64,000 nt of DNA from NCBI GenBank assembly GCA_016721605.1, contig JADKHS010000017.1, positions 13,952 through 77,951 of the forward strand, read 5' to 3'. This document shows positions 1 to 10,369 of the stretch, in pieces. The number at the start of each line of letters is the position of its first letter. Position 1 is the stretch's first letter. A program made the translations under genes and the position numbers. This DNA is from Nitrosomonadales bacterium (lineage in GTDB: Bacteria > Pseudomonadota > Gammaproteobacteria > Burkholderiales > Gallionellaceae). Under the pieces are notes generated by a model that was not told the origin of the DNA, made no database searches, and was given only the letters and a program-made list of their open reading frames with translations.

Positions 1-1
1 G

Positions 2-1082
2 TTAGCCAACCTGCCGCCCGCTCCGGTGCTGGCAGCCAAGTCATATCTGTTATATGACTTTACCAGCAATCAGATTCTGGTCGACCAAAACGGCAATGAA
101 CGCACCGAACCAGCATCTATTACCAAACTGATGACGGCGTACCTAACCTTCAGCTCCCTCAAACTGAACAAGTTTTCGCTAGATCAGACAATAACCCCTT
201 CAGCAGAAGCACTGCGCGCCCAAGGCGTGGAATCTCGCATGTTTCTGGACAAGAATAAACCCGTGACGATTGCAGAATTACTGCGTGGCCTCATCGTACA
301 GTCTGGTAACGACGCCGCGCGTGTGTTGGCAACCACCCTAGCCGGCAGCGAGGAAAATTTTGCTAAACTGATGAACCAAGAAGCGCAACGATTGGGTATG
401 AGCAACACGCATTACATCAACGCCACCGGAATGCCACATCCACAGCACTATTCCAGTGCATATGACACTGCAATACTCGCCGCTGCAATAGTGCGCGACT
501 TTCCCGAACACTATCCAATCTATAGCTTGCGCGAATATCAGTACAACAATATTAATCAAGCCAACCGCAACCGCTTATTGTGGATGGATCCCTATGTGGA
601 CGGAATGAAAACAGGACATACCGAAAGTGCGGGTTTCTGTTTAGTGGCTTCGGCCAAGCGCAACCAACGGCGGCTCATATCAGTGGTGCTGGGCACAGCC
701 TCTGACAACCTGCGGTCTACCGAAAGCCAGAAGCTGCTAAATTACGGTTTCCAAAATTTTGAAGCAGTGCGCCTATATAAGAAGAACGAACCGGTAGCCA
801 ACTTACATCTGTGGAAAGGCACTGAAAGCAAAGTCAAAGTAGGGTTCCGTAGTGACCTGTTTCTGTCCATCCCTACGGGACAAATGCCACAATTAAAAGC
901 GTCCATGGAAACACAACAACCTCTTATTGCGCCACTTTCTGGTGGGACAAAAAGTCGGTATGATAAAAATTTCGCTGGGCGGTAAACCCTATGCCGAATA
1001 CAAGCTGGTAGCGCTAGAGCCTGTGCCGCTTGCCAACGTATTTTCGCGCGGTTGGGACAGCATCCGCTTACTTTTCAAATAA
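2..1082 (+). CDS. dacC: D-alanyl-D-alanine carboxypeptidase (PBP5/6 type), 5' partial, frameshifted
   Basis: Periplasmic low-molecular-weight penicillin-binding protein that trims the terminal D-Ala from peptidoglycan pentapeptides. The start lies before the window; the open frame already runs from base 2. All three active-site motifs are present: SITK (nucleophile Ser, bases 116-127), SGN (302-310) and KTG (608-616). The frame breaks at a GGG run at 944-946. Removing one G joins it to the C-terminal PBP5 domain (GQKVG, later PLANVF) and a terminal amphipathic stretch ending in RLLFK, with stop at 1082. That tail is the membrane anchor expected for this family. It is followed 22 bp later by dat in the same orientation, a common betaproteobacterial order, so both probably act in D-Ala metabolism from one transcript. 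dacA or dacC naming cannot be separated by sequence alone. Confidence 0.9.
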
Positions 1083-1104
1083 AAGCTCCTTTAAGGACCA
1101 TAAA

Positions 1105-1962
1105 ATGACAATCTATTTGAACGGGCAATTCATGCCCATTGAAGAAGCCCGCATTCCCGTACTGGACCGTGGCTTCATTTTCGGCGATGGCGTATATGAA
1201 GTTATCCCGGTGTATTCGCGCTTTGCTTTCCGTCTGGCAGAACATCTCAAGCGACTGCAATTCAGCTTGGACGGCATACGCCTGGCAAACCCGCACAGTG
1301 ACCAGGAGTGGACTAAGCTCATCACGGAGCTGATCGGGCGCAATACAGCGGAAGACCAATATTTATATCTGCATATCACGCGCGGAGTGGCTAAACGCGA
1401 CCATGCCTTCCCTAATCCTTCGGTGCAGCCGACCGTATTTATGATGAGCAACCCACTACTCACCCCACCCACCGCGTTACTTACCAGCGGCGTGGGGGCG
1501 GTAAGCGCGCCGGATAACCGCTGGCTACGTTGTGACATCAAGGCCATCTCACTTTTACCTAATGTGCTGCTACGGCAAATGGCGATAGACGCTGGCTGTG
1601 CCGAAACTATTTTGATCCGTGATGATGATTTCATGACTGAAGGCGCAGCCAGCAACATTTTTTTGGTAAAAAATGGCGTCCTTCTCGCACCGCCTAAAGA
1701 TAATCTTATGTTGCCTGGAATCACCTACGACGTCTTGCTGGAAATCGCCGCTGCCAACAGCATCCCCCATGAAATTCGCAGGATTGCCAAGGACGAAATA
1801 TTCAACGCCGACGAGCTATTACTCACCTCCTCCACCAAGGAAGTGCTGGCCATCACCACATTGGACAATAAACCAGTAGGCGATGGCAAACCCGGAGTGA
1901 TGTTCACCAAACTGCATAAACTTTATCAGGACTACAAGCGCGACGTGATGCGGAAGACGTAG
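1105..1962 (+). CDS. dat: D-amino acid transaminase (class IV aminotransferase)
   Basis: PLP enzyme of fold type IV that interconverts D-alanine and D-glutamate with their 2-oxo acids, supplying cell-wall D-amino acids. The 285-residue product begins MTIYLNGQF and has the family N-terminal block (VLDRGFIFGDGVYEV). The PLP lysine lies in CDIKAISLLPN, which matches the D-alanine transaminase version rather than branched-chain enzymes. The phosphate-binding segment EGAASNIF and the C-terminal LTSSTKEV also fit. I chose the ATG at 1105 because an AAGG Shine-Dalgarno-like stretch lies about 9 bases upstream; the frame is open further upstream but lacks family sequence. It follows the carboxypeptidase gene and precedes ybeD and lipB. 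Confidence 0.92.
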   Translation: MTIYLNGQFMPIEEARIPVLDRGFIFGDGVYEVIPVYSRFAFRLAEHLKRLQFSLDGIRLANPHSDQEWTKLITELIGRNTAEDQYLYLHITRGVAKRDHAFPNPSVQPTVFMMSNPLLTPPTALLTSGVGAVSAPDNRWLRCDIKAISLLPNVLLRQMAIDAGCAETILIRDDDFMTEGAASNIFLVKNGVLLAPPKDNLMLPGITYDVLLEIAAANSIPHEIRRIAKDEIFNADELLLTSSTKEVLAITTLDNKPVGDGKPGVMFTKLHKLYQDYKRDVMRKT

Positions 1963-2101
1963 CAAAGCCCGATATTCCCATGTAGACAGCCAACAACTTG
2001 GCAGATATCGGTGGCATAAATTTGATCAAACTGCAATCAAATAAACAAGCTGAACCCCTGCCTTCATGGGGACAGAAGAACCTAACCATACCAACTTATC
2101 C

Positions 2102-2368
2102 ATGGCACTTACTGACAGCCTTATCGAATACCCGTGCGACTTTCCAATCAAGGTGTTAGGGCTGTCGCATCAGGGCTTCGCGCAAGCAGTAGCGGAAGTG
2201 GTAATGCGTTACGATCATGACTTTAATGCTGCCACCATGGAAATGCGCCCCAGTAGCGGCGCACGCTACATCGGCCTAACCTGCACCGTGCGCGCCACTT
2301 CACGCGAACAACTCAATGCGCTGTATCAAGAATTGTGCGACCACCCACAAGTAGTGATGGTGCTTTAG
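2102..2368 (+). CDS. ybeD: YbeD/DUF493 family protein
   Basis: Small cytosolic protein of 88 residues in the DUF493 (YbeD) family, which has a ferredoxin-like regulatory fold resembling ACT domains; its biochemical role is not established. The pattern IEYPCDFPIKVLGL at the start, then ARYIGLTCTVRA and a C-terminal HPQVVMVL, is characteristic. The ATG at 2102 fits the family start; an upstream in-frame ATG at 2066 would add 12 residues without family similarity, and neither has a convincing ribosome site. It sits immediately before lipB, as in E. coli and many betaproteobacteria, which is why a role linked to lipoylation has been suggested for the family. Confidence 0.88.
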   Translation: MALTDSLIEYPCDFPIKVLGLSHQGFAQAVAEVVMRYDHDFNAATMEMRPSSGARYIGLTCTVRATSREQLNALYQELCDHPQVVMVL

Positions 2369-2372
2369 TGAA

Positions 2373-3008
2373 ATGGTACCGCTGATTAAACATCTAGGTC
2401 TGGTCGAATACCAACAAACCTGGCAAGCAATGCAACAGTTCACTGGTGCACGTAACGCCGACACACAGGACGAAATCTGGTTACTACATCATTTTCCGGT
2501 CTATACCCAAGGCTTGGCAGGAAAACCGGAGCATCTTTTGCATGCCAGCGACATACCGGTGGTCAAAATCGACCGTGGCGGCCAGATTACCTATCACGGC
2601 CCCGGCCAGATCATCGCCTACCTGATGCTGGATTTGCGTCGCTGGAAACTTAACGTGCGCGGGCTGGTACGGCTAATGGAACAGGCTGTGATAGATTTGC
2701 TTGCGCCATTCGGCGTCATAGCACAGGGGCGGGAGGAAGCACCGGGCGTTTATATAGATAACGCAAAAATTGCCGCACTCGGATTAAAAATTCGCAATGG
2801 ATGCAGCTATCACGGATTGGCATTCAACGTAGATATGGATCTTGCCCCGTTCGCGTACATTAACCCATGTGGCTTTGCCGGATTGCGTGTTATCCAAGCA
2901 AAAGACTTTGGTATAAATGCTCCGCGGTCTGAACTGGAACTGCAACTTGCACAGAATTTGATCAAATTATTACAGCAACATAAATCAGAAAAATCCGTCC
3001 AATATTGA
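2373..3008 (+). CDS. lipB: Octanoyl-[acyl-carrier-protein]:protein octanoyltransferase
   Basis: LipB transfers octanoate from acyl-carrier protein to lipoyl domains of pyruvate and 2-oxoglutarate dehydrogenases and the glycine cleavage H protein. At 211 residues it has normal length. The signature RGGQITYHGPGQ (near residue 70) is intact, the conserved lysine occurs in KIAALGLKI, and the catalytic cysteine in NPCGFAGL. The gene starts 4 bases after the ybeD stop, so translation is probably coupled. It is followed by lipA after 58 bases; the two gene products act in succession to make lipoyl cofactor. Confidence 0.95.
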   Translation: MVPLIKHLGLVEYQQTWQAMQQFTGARNADTQDEIWLLHHFPVYTQGLAGKPEHLLHASDIPVVKIDRGGQITYHGPGQIIAYLMLDLRRWKLNVRGLVRLMEQAVIDLLAPFGVIAQGREEAPGVYIDNAKIAALGLKIRNGCSYHGLAFNVDMDLAPFAYINPCGFAGLRVIQAKDFGINAPRSELELQLAQNLIKLLQQHKSEKSVQY

Positions 3009-3066
3009 ACAGTAGCTTATGTAAGAGCACGCATGACATGCAAACCAGCTAAAAGGAAAAACCATT

Positions 3067-4002
3067 ATGACTATTGAAAAACAAACTGGCGCAGCTAAAA
3101 CAACACGTAATCCGATCAAAATAGTCCAGTTAGAGCAACGCCTACGTAAACCAGAATGGATACGCGTTAAATCCGGTAGCGGGCAAGGTTATCACGACGT
3201 CAAGCGTCTGCTGCGTGAACACAAATTGCACACTGTGTGCGAAGAAGCATCTTGCCCCAACATTGGCGAATGTTTTAGCAAGGGCACGGCCACTTTCATG
3301 ATTTTAGGCGACCTCTGCACACGACGCTGCCCCTTCTGCGACGTAGGGCACGGCAAACCGCTGGCGCCAGACGCTAACGAACCGGCACATCTGGCGCAAT
3401 CCATTGCGATACTCAAGCTGAAGTACGTGGTTATCACCAGCGTGGATCGTGACGATCTGCGGGATGGTGGCGCACAACATTTCGTCGATTGCCTGACCGC
3501 CATTCGCGCGTCTTCACCCCATACCAAGCTGGAAACACTGGTTCCTGATTTTCGTGGCCGCCTGGAAACCGCATTGGACATTCTGGCAAATAGCCTGCCT
3601 GACGTGCTTAACCACAATATGGAAACCGTGCCGCGCCTCTACAAACTGGCGCGTCCCGGCGCAGACTACACTCATTCACTCAAATTATTAAAAGATTTCA
3701 AAACACGCTTTCCACAAGTGATAACCAAATCCGGCCTGATGCTGGGGCTAGGCGAAACAGACGATGAGGTACTACAGGTAATGAGGGACATGCGCGCACA
3801 CGATGTACAAATGCTCACGCTGGGACAATATTTGCAACCCTCCGACAGTCATCTGCCGGTGTTACGTTATGTCCACCCGGACACCTTCAAAATGTTCGAG
3901 CAGTCCGCGCTAGAAATGGGATTTTCACATGCAGCGTGCGGGCCAATGGTACGTAGCAGCTACCATGCTGATGAGCAGGCACACCAGGCTGGCGCCATAT
4001 AG
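3067..4002 (+). CDS. lipA: Lipoyl synthase
   Basis: Radical-SAM enzyme that inserts two sulfurs into protein-bound octanoyl chains. The 311-residue protein carries both iron-sulfur clusters: the auxiliary cluster cysteines in CEEASCPNIGEC and the radical-SAM CxxxCxxC in CTRRCPFCDV. The C-terminal RSSYHADEQA contains the family RSSY motif that ligates the auxiliary cluster. The ATG at 3067 follows AAAAGGAAAAACC, a good ribosome site. It is the last gene of the dacC-dat-ybeD-lipB-lipA run. Confidence 0.96.
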   Translation: MTIEKQTGAAKTTRNPIKIVQLEQRLRKPEWIRVKSGSGQGYHDVKRLLREHKLHTVCEEASCPNIGECFSKGTATFMILGDLCTRRCPFCDVGHGKPLAPDANEPAHLAQSIAILKLKYVVITSVDRDDLRDGGAQHFVDCLTAIRASSPHTKLETLVPDFRGRLETALDILANSLPDVLNHNMETVPRLYKLARPGADYTHSLKLLKDFKTRFPQVITKSGLMLGLGETDDEVLQVMRDMRAHDVQMLTLGQYLQPSDSHLPVLRYVHPDTFKMFEQSALEMGFSHAACGPMVRSSYHADEQAHQAGAI

Positions 4003-4095
4003 CTCCCATATTCAAAAACATTCGCAATTACAAGTGCATAGTGAAATCCGCTAAAATAGCAGTCTGAAAAAAGCAAAAAATTAATATGTGCCTGA

Positions 4096-4731
4096 TTGCC
4101 AGTCATTTTGGTTGCCGCCTTTCACGACAGTTACTTGGCTAATCCATCTTGGCCTGTTTCTTCGGTCATACATAATACCGATGGGACTGAGTTATGGCGA
4201 TGGATCATCAAGAATCATTGCAGCAATTGCCTGCTTTGGGCAGAGGAGGATTTGGCTCGCCGTATTAAGGTCAGCGACATGGATATCGCCATTAATAAAC
4301 GCGCTATTGATCGCCACAATCAGGCCCGCAACGATGCCATTGAATGCATTGATGAACAGTTATTAATTGCCCTTAAGCTGGTGGATGCTGTCTCTGTGCG
4401 AACTGATTCGGCGATCGTCAAAGTAACAAAGGATGCGCGTTTGAATAGCGAGACCGCTGGCAGCATGGTGGATAGGCTGTCAATTCTTGCACTGAAGATA
4501 TGCGCCATGCGTCAACAGATCGAGCGTATTGAAGTTGATGAAGCTCATCGTTTAGCGTGCCGTAGAAAATTGGAGCGATTGAATGAGCAGCGCAGCGACT
4601 TGGGTGCTTGCTTGGACGAGCTGCTAACTGATACACAGGCGGGCCGAGCATACTTCAAAGTTTATCGCCAGTTCAAAATGTACAATGACCCACAGTTAAA
4701 TCCGGCGTTGGTGGCAGAAAATAAATTATGA
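4096..4731 (+). CDS. DUF4254 family protein linked to surface glycan synthesis
   Basis: About 211 residues. The core, from WRWIIKNH through LLWAEEDLARR and then NKRAIDRHNQARNDAIE, matches the DUF4254 pattern found beside LPS-type glycosyltransferases; its activity is unknown. The region after residue 100 is charged and probably helical. The only available in-frame start is a TTG at 4096, directly after a stop codon; the first 25 residues do not look like the family, so the start may lie downstream or the 5' end may hide a frame error. It is transcribed towards the large glycosyltransferase gene ending at 4778, with only 46 bases between the stop codons. A role in the same glycan pathway is inferred from that context only. 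Confidence 0.72.
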   Translation: MPVILVAAFHDSYLANPSWPVSSVIHNTDGTELWRWIIKNHCSNCLLWAEEDLARRIKVSDMDIAINKRAIDRHNQARNDAIECIDEQLLIALKLVDAVSVRTDSAIVKVTKDARLNSETAGSMVDRLSILALKICAMRQQIERIEVDEAHRLACRRKLERLNEQRSDLGACLDELLTDTQAGRAYFKVYRQFKMYNDPQLNPALVAENKL

Positions 4732-4777
4732 ATCTCTTAATTTAAATCTAGAAACGTAATGAAATTCTCATGAGCGA

Positions 4778-7082
4778 TCACGCTGCCAACTTGCACAAGG
4801 CGTCTCGCACTCTCGCCACTACCTCTTCCCAGTCGCCAATATTGCATTGGCGGAACAAGCGCAGGGACGGATACCACGGACTATCTTCCCTCTCCAGCAG
4901 CCAGCGCCAGTCCGCCGCAAATGGCAATAGCACCCATGCTGGTTTGCCAATAGCCCCGCAAGATGAGCAACCGATGTGTCGACACAAATCACAAGATCAA
5001 GATTGGCAATTAACGCTGTGCTGGCAAAATCCCCAATGTCTTCCGTCAAGCCGATGAAATGGAGATTGGCAAGCGGTTGTTTAGCTTGAGCCTCTCCAGA
5101 GCCTTTTTGCAGGTTAAAAAATACCACATTTTCTACAGTACCCAGTAAATCAAGTTGGCTGAGGGAGATGGAGCGATTCAGATCGTTCTTGTTTCCAGGG
5201 CTTCCAGCCCACACCAAACCCACTTTTAATGCTGACCCTGTATGTGGCATGCGTTTCCGCCAATCTTCAACCAAGCCTTCATCCGGGGAAAGATAAGGAA
5301 CCGCCACTGGTATTTCCACCTCAGCTGTGCGGAACCTGGATGGCAGGCTGAGTAATGGACAATGGAAATCGTATTGAGGTAACGGGTCGCCTCGCAAGAT
5401 GATTTCATGTATTCCTTTTACTTCTTTGAATAGGCGTTTCAGCGCAGGTTTACATTCAAATAAGATGCGCCCCCAAGCGAAGCCACTAGTGGCGCATATC
5501 GAATGAACTGTATCGCATCGCCAAAACCCTGTTCCGCATGCAAAAGTATTGTTTTGCCGTGAAGGTCTTCGCCATTCCATAGCGGGCGCGTAAAACGTTT
5601 TCCTTCACCAGCCAGTTCTGGCGTCTTCAAACGCCACTCATATTCATCCCAGCCACGCGAAAAATTACCTATTGCGAGTAACGCCAGTGAAAGGTTCCAG
5701 TGTGCCTGAGCAAAATCGGGCCGTAAGGCAATTGCGCTTTCGTAATAAGTAACTGCTTCAGCAGGATGTCCTGTGGCTTCAAGAACCAAGCCCAAGTTGT
5801 TATATGCTTCCACATAGTTGGCGTTAAGGGCAATTGCTTGGCGATAACATTCAGTAGCCCGTTGATGATCCCCTATGGCTTGAAACACCAATCCTAGATT
5901 GTTATGAAAATCTGGAATGGAAGGCTGAATTTGGATGGCTTGCTCAATCAATTTCAAGGCATTTTCGTGGGCACCTGACTGATAAGCGATGACCCCAGAA
6001 TATTGCAACGCAACTGCGTTTTGCGGTTGTTCATGCAAAATCAAGCCATAAATTGTGTTGGCATGAACAATATGGCCGAGCTGATGGTGCTTTAATGCGA
6101 CGGATAACATCCATTGAATGTCCTCCTCGCGGGTTGCGCCGCGTGGGATAGATGTCACAGCAATTTTTCCGCAGCAGTTCTTGTATCGTTCACCGCTACC
6201 ACATGGACATGTCTCGTTTCGGCTTATCGGTTTTGAAGCTGGCGGGCTTGTCATTGCCGCTAATTGACTACGGGCATCCGAATGTGCGGGATTGTTCTCA
6301 AGGATGCGTTGAAAGATCGCCTCAGCGAAACGAAACTGTCGCAGATCCCGGTAATTTATTCCGAGCTGGAAAAACTGGATGGAATTTGTAACATTGGATG
6401 GCAGGCTATGGATAAATTTTTCCACTTCATTCGGAGCAAGGGCCATCCATATGTTGAATAACCCGTGAAAGCCGAAAGGCTGGCGGGCTGGATAAGTGGT
6501 TTCGAAGGAAAATTTTTCTGCTTCGGATTCTGGCGCGAACCGCACTTGGTATTGCTCTTCCAGCAGGGGGCGATATTTGCGGCCAATCAGTTCATCTTCA
6601 GCCAACTCTTCATTGAATGGGATTTCCCGCGTTGCAAGTAACAATTTACGCGACCGCAGCGAAAATCCACCGTTACCCACTCTGAATCCATCTTTATGAT
6701 GACCCCACACCGCACCGATATAGTCAAAGTTTAGAAATTCATTCGTCCATGCGTTGGGGTTAATAATGTAGCCGTCCCACTGAACAAGAAGAACAAAATC
6801 ACTATCAATATAATGATGCAGTTCATGCAATATAAACATTGAATATTCCTGCCGAGAGCGGATCGGTGGTATTTCTATTGTTTCAATACCTGGAAGGGTG
6901 AAATCTCGGTTCGTCAAGAAAAGGACGCGGTCAAAGACGCATTTTTCTTTAGATTTTTTCAATGCTTCGATGGCAAGGTCATGATTGATGCAGTCCACGC
7001 AGCAAAGCGTGATAGTGATATCTTGCCCGATTTCCATCGCAAAGCCAGTTGGTTTTGAACTTGAAGAATCAATAATTTTCAT
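4778..7082 (-). CDS. Modular DUF5672 - SEC-C - TPR - GT9-like glycosyltransferase, two frameshifts
   Basis: Reconstructed product about 768 residues. Residues 1-235 match DUF5672 glycosyltransferase-like proteins (QWDGYIINP, FDYIGAVWG, RVGNGGFSLRSRK). A SEC-C zinc motif CPCGSGERYKNCCG follows at 292-305, then at least four TPRs (about 325-480). The C-terminal region resembles GT9/ADP-heptose transferases: LHAEQGFGDAIQFIRY, then KVGLVWAGSPGN and CVDTSVAHLAG. The frame breaks twice, each consistent with one lost G/C: a CCCCC run at 5470-5474 and a CCCC run at 4954-4957. With both restored the C-terminus reads through GKPAWVLLP and DWRWLLERED, a normal ending for this class. It probably glycosylates a cell-surface molecule or protein in the cytosol; donor and acceptor are not evident. 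Confidence 0.8.
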
Positions 7083-7403
7083 TTGAAGTTTTGGTAGTTC
7101 GCGAGTTCAAATTTGAAGTGCAATGCCTGATTTGAAGAATACCTGACTGGGTGTTTTGTATTCAATAGCACCTCTAAAAATTCAGATTTACGGGCATCCC
7201 CTTCGGAGATTGCCTGCTTAACCCGTCTCGTCACAATACGTTGTTGCCCACAAAAAATGTTTCCTTACATATCAATTATATGCTGCGTCAACATTTTTAT
7301 TCGCGCCTAGTCTTGTTTAGAACTCTTAATTTTTGGAGATGCCCTGGAGTAAACCTGTCCGCAGGAAATCGTGCCTATCGGATCAGCACATCCGTAAAAT
7401 TAT
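7083..7403. other. Intergenic stretch between two glycosyltransferase genes
   Basis: No coding signal found in 321 bases between two minus-strand genes. It should hold the promoter of the gene starting at 7082. The 11-mer at 7168-7178 (GCACCTCTAAA) recurs in the same orientation at 61175-61185 and resembles the ends of some IS5-type elements, but no transposase is adjacent. Confidence 0.4.
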
Positions 7404-10355
7404 TCAAAGGGACACGTATTTGGCGTTGCCCGGCATGGGCATGATTGCAGAATGCTCTGCATTGAACAGATAGCTCATATGTTGCTTGGTGAGCAGGTTA
7501 AGCGGGGGTGGTAGCCGATCATCATTACGTCCTTGCAGCGGGCTATGGGACATGCCGCTTACCCCAATAATCCCGCAAATTTTATCGGCTATGTCCAATT
7601 GTGCTGGAGTCATTTCATCATTACGATGTGCCGAGTACCGGGTTTCACCACTTAGATACATATCAATCTCGTTGGCAAGAGCAATCATCTCCACTTCGGC
7701 ATCAAAAATAGTGAACCGACCGACATCCATCACCACGGCCTGATGTTTCGATGATCTAATTCCCCTTAACGTATAACCCCTGACCAGTCGCTCCACCATG
7801 TTGCGCTCGCCGCCGAGTTTATTGCACACGTCATCACTCGCGGCCTGCTTGCCTTCCGGATGTGCAGGGCAATGGCTGTATGCCGCGTGCAGCAGCCCGG
7901 CCACCACGACTTCAATCCGAAAATCATAGCGCAGGAGCACGCTGGCAGTACCTGATAGATGGTTAATAAATGGCCGTCCACACGGGCGATATCCACCGGT
8001 TACGAGTGCCTGTGCAATGAAATAGGCATTTCCTAACAAGGCAATCTCATCGGGTTGATAGCCGCGCTCCATGGCCATATCCAGCAAGCCTGAACGGGTC
8101 TGCTGCAACTCCTCCTTGCGCATGGCAGTGTTCCAATCCGGGCGCGGAGGGATATTTGCCCTGAGTGGATCGATGCGGCCAACATGCTTGCTCAGAAAAG
8201 TACGTAATACGCCAAAGGAACGCTGATCGTTGCAAATGCCCCATTTTTTTGCAAAATGCAGAATGCATTGTTCGCCTGCTTCACGCGACCAGCGCAACCT
8301 GAAAATGGAAAGATCCCCTAGCAGAAAATCGGCGAAAGCAATGTAGTTCACGCGCGATGCAGGTTCCATGTAAGTAGCGTAACCCCGCCGCTTAGCCACA
8401 AGTGAAACATCGACATGATCGTTGACAGAGATGATTTCGTCGTCGAGCAGACCATGCTCCTGCAGGAGTCGGGTGCGAACCAACATGCAGTGGTATTCAG
8501 CAAAATCGCAGGGTTTTCTGAAAAGCTGTTCATGCACGTCCTCAGGCCGACAATTAACGAGCTGATGTTCCTCTTCCATGACCAATCCATCACTGGAGAC
8601 GTCTGGGTAAATAATAAGTTTGCCACCCGCCATGTGGATTTTTGGAACAGATTTGCCGTCGCTCCAAAGAGGTACAAAGGCCCCACAATGCCAGCGCCCG
8701 CCTCATCAGCGCAAGCGACTAACTTCTCAAGCCAGCCCGATTCAACCTGAACATCGTTGTCGATGAATACGGTGTATTCAGACGATATGCGATCCAGAAC
8801 TTTTGTTCTGGCTTGATTGGGCCAGAGGAACTCTTCGGCGTACACCAATTCAATCCCGTATTGGCGAGCCAGAGTTTCAAGTTGCTCACGAATCCAGGCT
8901 GGTGAATGGCAATCCACGAAAATGAGTCGGAAAATGGGGGGCGTATTGGACAGGATAGACTTCAAGGCTTGGATTGTCAGACTGTAACGCTCCCGTATCG
9001 TCATGACGATCGTAACGCGAGAGTTGCGGTCGGCATTTGTCATGTAGGGTTCTTGATTTGGCCGGATAGCTCCACAACATTCTTTGAAGCGATGTCCACT
9101 ACCGCATGGGCACGGCGCCAGTCGGCTAACGCCTGCAGCGGGCGGCTGGACGGGAAGTGTTGCTCGAGCAGTTACAGGCAGGCGTCGGGCGAGAGCATCG
9201 GCAGCAGCCCGAAATGTCGGATTGATTCCCGCTTGCCGGGCAAATTCAAGTGCATCTTCGTATTTATGGGAGGCCTCTAGAATGAGCGCCATGGTCATGC
9301 TAAATTCGCCGACTGATGGATTGATTTCGATTGCCCATCGGGCCAATATTTCTGCCGTATCCAACTGACCATCATTCAAGTCTAATCGGGCGAGTCCATG
9401 CAAGGCACTTGGGTCATCGGGGTACGTTTCAAGCGTTTTATTGAACAAGGTGCGGGAAAGTGCAACATTCCCTTCATGGAAGGCGCGAATTGCCCCCGTG
9501 CACATCTCCGTGAGGCTTGCGGGTGTGATAGGAAGATGCTTTGGCCCATTTGGCGCGCAACAGATTTTCCGAACGTAGAGTGCGGGATCTATCCCGGTTT
9601 GCTCCAGGCCCCGTACCTGAGGTACCCAAGTCGGGCCGATAGTTGAATCCCACCACTGGAACAAATGCAAAATCGCAGTGCTCTGCAATTTGATGCAGAA
9701 AATCGCGATCCTCACAAATTTCAAATGTTTCATCAAAACAGCAGCCCAATTCAATGATTTTGCGGCGGATAATTGCTGCCTGCCAGTAAAACAAAGGTCC
9801 GTAGTACATCATTGCGCGGTTAAACGGACTACCAAACAATTTTGTGACGTTCCCATTCGCATCAAGCATTCTGGCCTTACCGTAAACCAGCAGCGTTTCA
9901 GGATGTTCACGGGCGGCGCTCAGCATTGCCGAGAGGAAGTCAAAATCGTAAGTATCGTCATCATCCAAAAAACAAAACCACTCGCCCTGCACGGCTTGCA
10001 ATCCTTCGTTGGCGGCATGCGGTCGAGGCAATTGGCAATGGCCGCCGACGATTCGGATCGAATGGCCAGTCTGCCACGCTACAGCCGGCAGTGTCGGGTG
10101 ATTTCCGCCGGTTGCATCAACAACGATTACTTCAACGTTCGGATAATCCTGCCGTGCGATTGATTCCAGCGCCACGCGAAGCTCCGGCCGTCCCATGCTG
10201 CGCACAATGACGGAGACGAGTGGTAGGGTTGGCTGATTGCCAGGATGTACTGCAAGAGTTTCCTGTGAAAAATGGGTTGGGGAAAAGATGGGGGACATGG
10301 ACTTAAGTTTACCAGGATAGTTATGGGCACTGGCGGATTCAACTTCGAAGTGCAA
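7404..10355 (-). CDS. Giant bifunctional GT2 - TPR - SEC-C - GT2 - HD-like protein, two frameshifts
   Basis: Read through two one-base errors this is one protein of about 983 residues. Residues about 45-265 form a GT2 glycosyltransferase (LPLVSVIVRSMGRPEL, then the nucleotide/metal site FLDDDDTYD). TPR-like helices follow, then a SEC-C motif CPCGSGHRFKECCG near residue 415. A second GT2 domain comes next (VTIVMTIRERYSLTIQALKS, with metal motif FIDNDVQVE). The C-terminal 200 residues look like an HD-superfamily domain of the DUF6817 kind (GRPFINHLSGTASVLL, VVAGLLHAAYSH), but the usual HD aspartate is replaced by alanine. Frame breaks lie at a TTT run 9540-9542 (one extra base) and a TTTTT run 8639-8643 (one missing). 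Start may instead be the ATG at 10298. Two genes rather than one cannot be excluded, but the frames join without a stop. Confidence 0.72.
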
Positions 10356-10369
10356 CAGCTAATGCTGAC

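Noticed and set aside
1113..1724. Minus-strand frame opposite dat
   Set aside because: Within an intact aminotransferase gene; Ser/Arg-rich shadow.
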